A stretch of DNA of 8,842 nt from JAZGDL01 sp036477795 (GTDB taxonomy: Bacteria > Planctomycetota > Phycisphaerae > UBA1845), in assembly GCA_036477795.1 (NCBI GenBank), contig JAZGDL010000136.1, positions 1 to 8,842 of the forward strand. Reading direction: 5' to 3'. The notes below the pieces were generated by a model, which did not search any database, was not told the origin of the DNA, and saw only the letters and a program-made list of their open reading frames with translations. Shown here piece after piece: positions 5,357-8,842 of the stretch. Positions within the stretch are counted from its first letter, which is position 1. Each line of letters starts with the position of its first letter. The position numbers and the translations under genes are program-made.

Positions 5357-7534
5357 TCAACCGCCTCCGAGTATCTCCACCGCCCGCCGTTCGATTTCCT
5401 CCGTGGTGTCTTCGCGCAGATCCCTTTGCAGACGCAGGATCTCCCGGAGCATGGTCACCGCCTCCTGGAACCCCTCCCATTTTAGCATGCTGCTGAGGAT
5501 GAGTCGCATTTCATTCAGCACCGCCACCTGGGTGGCATCGGCCCGACCCGCCGTTTCCGGCCCCGGATCGCGGTCAATCTGCCGCAGGAGGTCCGCAGCG
5601 GTCACCAGGTCCCGTTTGGCCAGGCGGGTCAGCGGCATCACGATGCCCTCGCCCAAGCGCTGGCGGATGGTTGCGGTATCCAAGCCGTTGACCTCCAGTT
5701 CAGCCAGCACCTGCTCAAACTGCTGCCGCAGCAGGTTCACCTGCCCGGCTATTTGACGCTGCCGGCGCTCCAGCATGGCAACCCGGGCGGATAGTTCGCG
5801 CTTCACGCCCGGCTCCACCCCCGAGGTGGCGCTACTGGTTTCGAGCGGCCGCGCTGGCTGAAGCCCGCGGCTCGTTCCGATGAGCGTCAGCAATTGCCGC
5901 CGCAAGTCTTCCTGCTGCTCAAGGGCACGCTCAAACTCCTGGCGGTATTCCTGCTCCCTCCGGGCCAACTCACCCAGCAACTCGTCTCTGGTCACGATTC
6001 GCAGAATCATGTCGCCGGACCTGGCCACGGAGGGACCGGAAACGTCGTTGAAGTCCTCAGCCTCGGCGAACAGCGTCAAACGATCGCCCGCTACCAGGGC
6101 CACCGAGTCGGCCGGCCAGTTGAGCCGCGTCTCAAACAGTTTGGCCCCGGCATTGAAGGCCTCCAGCGGCACCACGTGCGCGGCATCCTCTTCGCGGGCG
6201 ATCCGGTAAATCAATTCCGCGCGGGCCAGCCCGTACACGTCGGAGAACTCCAGCTCCACGGGCAGAAGCGCCTGTGCCGTGATTATGTCACTCACGCCGC
6301 GAACTTCCATGCGGACGCGCGGGGCAGCGTCCTTGAGAACACGCACGCTCAGCCGAACGGGACGCTTGTTGACCAGTCCGATCTCGTCTTCCAACTCAAA
6401 ATGATACATGCGTGTCTCGGTCGGGCTGATGGTCACGGACCAGGCATCGCCCACGGGCTGCAACCCGTGGGCTTGGGCGGGGAAACCCACTGATTCGAAT
6501 CCGTGGGCTTGGGCGGACATCAGTTCCGCCCGGACCACCGGTTTGTTGATTTGCACATCGAAGACCACTTCACTGCCCAGCAACGTCTCAACTGCGCGAT
6601 CTCCTTCCGGCAAAACGAAGGGCTCCAGGCCCGCGTAGGCGGGCGGCGTTACGCTGATGCGGGCCGACTCCACCCGGGGACGATCCGCCAATTGGGCTTT
6701 GTACCAGGGCGTCTCCGCGTCACCCCCCTTCAGCCGGAATCGGAACGGCTCCATAACTCGCCCAAAGGTGTGCCGAAACTCGTTCTCACCGACACCGATC
6801 ATCGTTTCCTTGCCGCTGGTGCCCGAATCGAACTCGAAGATGATGCTCACCGTTCGTGGAACTTCGCCGATCGCCTTGGCCCGGACCTCCAGATCATCGC
6901 CCCGCGCCCCGGTCAACACACCGTCCGGAAGATCTACCAGAAGATTGGTGTGTTGCGGCCAGCGGGTGTCTAGAAGCAACAGGTTGCGATCCAGCCAGAT
7001 GCCCATCAGGTCCGGTCGCAACCCAAACGCCGCCACCACGATCCCGATCATCGCGACAATTACCACAAGACTCCGGCGCACTGGCCCACGTTGCAAAACG
7101 CCGTCGAAGGCGATCGAAGCGGTCTCCCGACGGGCCCGCCGAACCACTTCGCGCACCAGCCCCGGCGAATTGAACCCCTCCGCGCCCACATGGCCGGAGG
7201 CAAACTGAACCGCCGAAATCAGCACCGACCGGAGCTGCGGATGACGCTTCTCAATCAGGCAGGCCATCTCGCGTGAACCGAAGGGAAACCGCCAGGCTCG
7301 CCACAGGTGCCGCCACCCCATCCAGAACAGGGCCACAACAATCACAACCAGCAGCACGGCCCGCATGTCCCACGGAAGGCGGAACGTGTAATCCAAAAGA
7401 AACTGAACCATGCCCGCCGCCAGCGCAAACACCATCACCGTCGCCACACCGCCGGCCAGCGCATAGGAGCGCAAACGCCGCCCCAAACGTGTCAGGCGCG
7501 ACACCACGTCGGTTTGAAACCGCGTCTCATCCAT
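5357..7534 (-). CDS. Three-TM membrane protein with large extracytoplasmic region, DUF4175-like
   Basis: 725 residues from the ATG at 7534 (MDETRFQTDVV...). I chose this start because the 27 in-frame codons upstream are octamer repeat and spacer (EGTKARRHEG), and a GGAGG lies 9 nt before the ATG. Hydrophobic segments at about residues 24-46, 57-75 and 152-172 are predicted TM helices, the first two a hairpin. Then follow beta-sandwich-like repeats, including ISVTPPAYAGL, a typical strand motif in planctomycete DUF4175-like proteins, and a repeat-derived insert at about 341-362 (two AQAHG units). A coiled coil begins near LLGELARREQEYRQEFERAL, and the C-terminus (ATQVAVLNEMRLILSSMLKWEGFQEAVTMLREI) is helical. 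Together with the next gene it looks like a split version of the alphaproteobacterial DUF4175/TIGR02302 layout: N-terminal TM helices plus a Gln/Gly-rich coiled-coil tail. The role is unknown; an envelope scaffold is inferred. Ends 26 nt before the next start. Confidence 0.9.
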   Translation of the reverse strand: MDETRFQTDVVSRLTRLGRRLRSYALAGGVATVMVFALAAGMVQFLLDYTFRLPWDMRAVLLVVIVVALFWMGWRHLWRAWRFPFGSREMACLIEKRHPQLRSVLISAVQFASGHVGAEGFNSPGLVREVVRRARRETASIAFDGVLQRGPVRRSLVVIVAMIGIVVAAFGLRPDLMGIWLDRNLLLLDTRWPQHTNLLVDLPDGVLTGARGDDLEVRAKAIGEVPRTVSIIFEFDSGTSGKETMIGVGENEFRHTFGRVMEPFRFRLKGGDAETPWYKAQLADRPRVESARISVTPPAYAGLEPFVLPEGDRAVETLLGSEVVFDVQINKPVVRAELMSAQAHGFESVGFPAQAHGLQPVGDAWSVTISPTETRMYHFELEDEIGLVNKRPVRLSVRVLKDAAPRVRMEVRGVSDIITAQALLPVELEFSDVYGLARAELIYRIAREEDAAHVVPLEAFNAGAKLFETRLNWPADSVALVAGDRLTLFAEAEDFNDVSGPSVARSGDMILRIVTRDELLGELARREQEYRQEFERALEQQEDLRRQLLTLIGTSRGLQPARPLETSSATSGVEPGVKRELSARVAMLERRQRQIAGQVNLLRQQFEQVLAELEVNGLDTATIRQRLGEGIVMPLTRLAKRDLVTAADLLRQIDRDPGPETAGRADATQVAVLNEMRLILSSMLKWEGFQEAVTMLREILRLQRDLREDTTEEIERRAVEILGGG
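6449..6519. repeat. Element C, tandem pair inside the three-TM gene
   Basis: Unit one has CCCACGGG/CCCGTGGG arms (6450-6471) then CTTGGGCGG. Unit two is a 22-bp near-palindrome (6486-6507, one mismatch) also followed by CTTGGGCGG. The two units encode AQAHGLQPVG and AQAHGFESVG on the minus strand, at about residues 341-362. Confidence 0.85.
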
Positions 7535-7566
7535 ACCTTCGTGCCTCCGTGCCTTTGTGCCTTCTG
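7535..7566. repeat. Period-8 tract (CTTCGTGC type) at a start codon
   Basis: About four units of CTTCGTGC with CTCCGTGC and CTTTGTGC variants, ending in GCCTTCTG. It abuts the ATG at 7534 and supplies its Shine-Dalgarno. It has the same orientation as the tract at 7639-7669. Confidence 0.85.
7544..7548 (-). promoter_or_regulatory. Ribosome binding site made by a repeat unit
   Basis: GGAGG on the minus strand, 9 nt before the ATG at 7534. It comes from a CTCCGTGC variant of the CTTCGTGC octamer, so the repeat tract itself supplies the ribosome binding site. A second, weaker GAAGG abuts the ATG and is too close to be used. Confidence 0.6.
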
Positions 7567-7638
7567 CTTGTCCCCACGCACTCGCCCGAAGTGGCTTGCC
7601 GTTTGGCAGACGCACCGGAGGAGTGAAGAGTGAAGTCT

Positions 7639-7669
7639 CCCCTTCGTGCCTTCGTGCCTTCTTCCCTCG
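7639..7669. repeat. Period-8 tract (CTTCGTGC type) just after a stop codon
   Basis: Begins CCCCTTCGTGC and ends GCCTTCTTCCCTC, the same end sequences as the tracts at 3129-3240. It ends within 4 nt of the stop codon at 7671-7673 of the upstream gene. Confidence 0.85.
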
Positions 7670-7670
7670 G

Positions 7671-8842
7671 TCACAACAGCCTGAATCCCTTCCGCAGAGC
7701 CCATTCCATCGACAGCAACCCCACCAGCAAGGCCAGCGTCCACCAGCGATCCCAGAGATGTTCGGGGCGTGAGCGTACGGTGGTCACCTCATGCCGATCC
7801 GGTATGGCCGCAGCCAGCTCGTCGACTTCATCAATTTCGTAATAGCGCCCTTCCGGCGACCGCTCCGCCAACGCCGTCAGCACCGCCCGGTTCATCTGCG
7901 GGTTGAGTATTTCGATGTTCGGCCGCACCACCTGCACGTTGTGCGACGCGCTCACCTCCTCAGCGCCGCCCGCCGCGGCGAACCGGATGGTTATGCCGTA
8001 ACTCCCGGTCTGGGCCGGGGTGAATCGGCCCTCATACCAGCCCGGCCGATCCAAAAGACGTTTCAGGACGAACTCCTGTTTGCCCAAGCCCACGGATTGC
8101 AATCCGTGGGTTCCCACGGAATACGACGCGGTCACCGAGTCCACGTCGAGCGGTTTGAACCGCGCGTCGAACAATCTGGCCATCACGTTGACCGCGGTCC
8201 CCAATTGGAAGGTCTCCGCTTCGGTGAACAGTGTGGCCCGCTTCTTGGCACCTAGCAGCTTCCCTTCGACGAGATACCTCAGCATCTGCACCCAGAAGGC
8301 GTTGAACACTTTCTCACCCAGACGTCGCCACCGCCAGGTACTGTCGAAGCCGACAAAAGCGGTGCGGCCCGCCCCGACGAACTGCGTGGCCAACAGCACG
8401 TGGCCGCCGTCGGAGTTGCGCATCTGCGGGTTGGAGTGTCGCATCAAAACCGAAGCCACCGGCTTGGCCCGCAGCACGGGATAGTGCCAGTATACGCCTG
8501 GCACGTCCTGCCACAGTGCCCTGGTGTCGTATCCGGTGCTGGTGTCGTGTCTGGTGCTGGTGTCGTGTCTGGTGCTGGTGCGAGAATCCCTTCTCGCACC
8601 CACCCGCCGCAGAATCGGATGGCTCAGGGCATCGGATGGAATCTCGATCGGCCAGGCCCGCGTCTGGTAATGCCCGATGCGGTTGAGAATCAGATCCGCC
8701 TCCGGGTCCGGCGTGATCGGCAGAATCCGCACCAGGCGATGCACCGCCGGATCACGCATGAACTGCGGCGTGTGGGCCCGCGACGCTACATAGACCACGC
8801 CGCCGCCGTAATCTTCCACCAATGTTTCCAGTGATCGCGACC
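7671..8842 (-). CDS. GATase1/BatA-like membrane protein, C-terminal part (5' end outside window)
   Basis: The frame is open to the window edge, so the 389 visible residues are the C-terminal part of a longer gene; a TTG at 8822 is an internal codon (SRSLETLVEDYGGG precedes and spans it). The start of the visible part, LETLVEDYGGGVVYVASR, resembles the 'L..yV..GGG..' strand of glutamine-amidotransferase-like domains fused to BatA/vWA membrane proteins in planctomycetes. Next come HPILRR, a repeat-derived insert (STRHDT units), then VYWHYPVLRAKPVASVL, a beta-rich part (TEAETFQLGTAVNV..., GWYEGRFTPAQTGSYGITIRF) and a single C-terminal TM segment near WTLALLVGLLSMEWALRKG. A membrane-anchored, mostly extracytoplasmic protein with a pseudo-enzyme amidotransferase fold is likely; no catalytic Cys is visible. 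It carries two repeat insertions, at 8081-8115 and 8524-8600. Such genes usually follow MoxR and DUF58 genes, which would lie beyond the right edge. Family recognition is from memory and moderately sure. Confidence 0.85.
   Translation of the reverse strand, partial: SRSLETLVEDYGGGVVYVASRAHTPQFMRDPAVHRLVRILPITPDPEADLILNRIGHYQTRAWPIEIPSDALSHPILRRVGARRDSRTSTRHDTSTRHDTSTGYDTRALWQDVPGVYWHYPVLRAKPVASVLMRHSNPQMRNSDGGHVLLATQFVGAGRTAFVGFDSTWRWRRLGEKVFNAFWVQMLRYLVEGKLLGAKKRATLFTEAETFQLGTAVNVMARLFDARFKPLDVDSVTASYSVGTHGLQSVGLGKQEFVLKRLLDRPGWYEGRFTPAQTGSYGITIRFAAAGGAEEVSASHNVQVVRPNIEILNPQMNRAVLTALAERSPEGRYYEIDEVDELAAAIPDRHEVTTVRSRPEHLWDRWWTLALLVGLLSMEWALRKGFRLL
8081..8115. repeat. Element C, inverted single copy in the GATase1-like gene
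   Basis: A perfect 22-bp self-complementary sequence at 8089-8110 (CCCACGGAT...ATCCGTGGG) preceded by GCCCAAG, the reverse of the CTTGGGC tail. It encodes VGTHGLQSVGLGK in a loop before a beta strand. Confidence 0.85.
8524..8577. repeat. Three 18-bp tandem repeats
   Basis: Units of GTGTCGTGTCTGGTGCTG at 8524, 8542 and 8560 (first copy has two changes). On the minus strand they encode STRHDT STRHDT STGYDT. They abut the hairpin at 8577-8600. Confidence 0.85.
8577..8600. repeat. Perfect hairpin, 10-nt arms
   Basis: Arms GGTGCGAGAA and TTCTCGCACC around the loop TCCC. It follows the 18-bp array directly, and the array's terminal GGTG is part of the left arm. Encodes GARRDSRT in a variable loop between HPILRR and the VYWHYPV segment. 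Confidence 0.8.

Larger units (their letters stand above)
7535..7670. other. Intergenic gap holding two octamer-repeat tracts
   Basis: This 136-bp gap between the stop at 7671 and the ATG at 7534 is the largest gene-free stretch. It holds an octamer tract next to the start codon (7535-7566), another just after the stop (7639-7669) and a doubled GAGTGAA near 7621-7635. I see no clear promoter or terminator hairpin. Confidence 0.7.

Noticed and set aside
5331..5480. Upstream extension of the coiled-coil gene by 50 codons
   Set aside because: It lies over the preceding gene, gives no signal peptide, and the AGGAGG at 5339-5344 clearly serves the ATG at 5330.
4762..5496. Plus-strand Ser/Arg-rich frame
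   Set aside because: Low-complexity shadow of the minus-strand coiled-coil gene, with no recognisable domain.
7535..7615. Upstream extension of the three-TM gene by 27 codons
   Set aside because: Those codons are octamer repeat and spacer; the GGAGG before 7534 marks the start.
8577..8600. Rho-independent terminator
   Set aside because: The hairpin has no T run after it on either strand and lies inside an open reading frame.

Overview
The window is GC-rich bacterial DNA in which six head-to-tail genes on the minus strand fill almost every base. The two outer genes run off the window. Everything fits one co-directional envelope operon from a planctomycete-like bacterium (phylum Planctomycetota, or a PVC relative). 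I base that on the gene set: a GATase1/BatA-like membrane protein, a DUF4175-like membrane protein, a Gln/Gly-rich coiled-coil protein, a helical-repeat lipobox-free exported protein, an NPCBM-domain protein and a trypsin-like protease. The abundance of short interspersed repeats also fits. The phylum call is recognition, not a search result.

Layout in transcription order (right to left). 8842-7671: C-terminal part of a large membrane protein with a glutamine-amidotransferase-like fold and a C-terminal anchor. 7534-5357: three-TM protein with a large extracytoplasmic part and coiled coil. 5330-3240: exported Gln/Gly-rich coiled-coil protein. 3243-1975: exported helical protein with a conserved C-terminal motif. 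1978-404: exported protein ending in an NPCBM domain. 414-1: start of an exported serine protease. The last four are joined by short overlaps (GTGA, GTGA and an 11-nt overlap), so co-translation is likely. The only gene-free stretch over 100 bp is 7535-7670. No RNA gene, transposase, CRISPR array, terminator or clear promoter was found, and no convincing plus-strand gene.

How the genes may work together: in related genomes such clusters follow MoxR AAA+ ATPase and DUF58/vWA genes (not in this window). All visible products are predicted to be membrane-bound or exported, so an envelope assembly or quality-control complex ending in a carbohydrate-binding protein and a protease is a reasonable inference. 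No function is proven here.

The most unusual thing is not a gene. At least four unrelated families of short repeats sit inside the reading frames and at gene junctions: a 28-bp core element present three times in one gene and read in three different ways; a ~59-bp long-armed hairpin; a 22-bp palindrome with a CTTGGGC tail in two genes; and period-8 CTTCGTGC/CTTCGTCC tracts, one joined to a period-7 GATTGAC/GATTGGG tract. All insertions keep the frames open, so each of the five upstream genes carries repeat-derived codons or repeat-derived gene boundaries. The situation resembles Rickettsia palindromic elements but involves several families at once.
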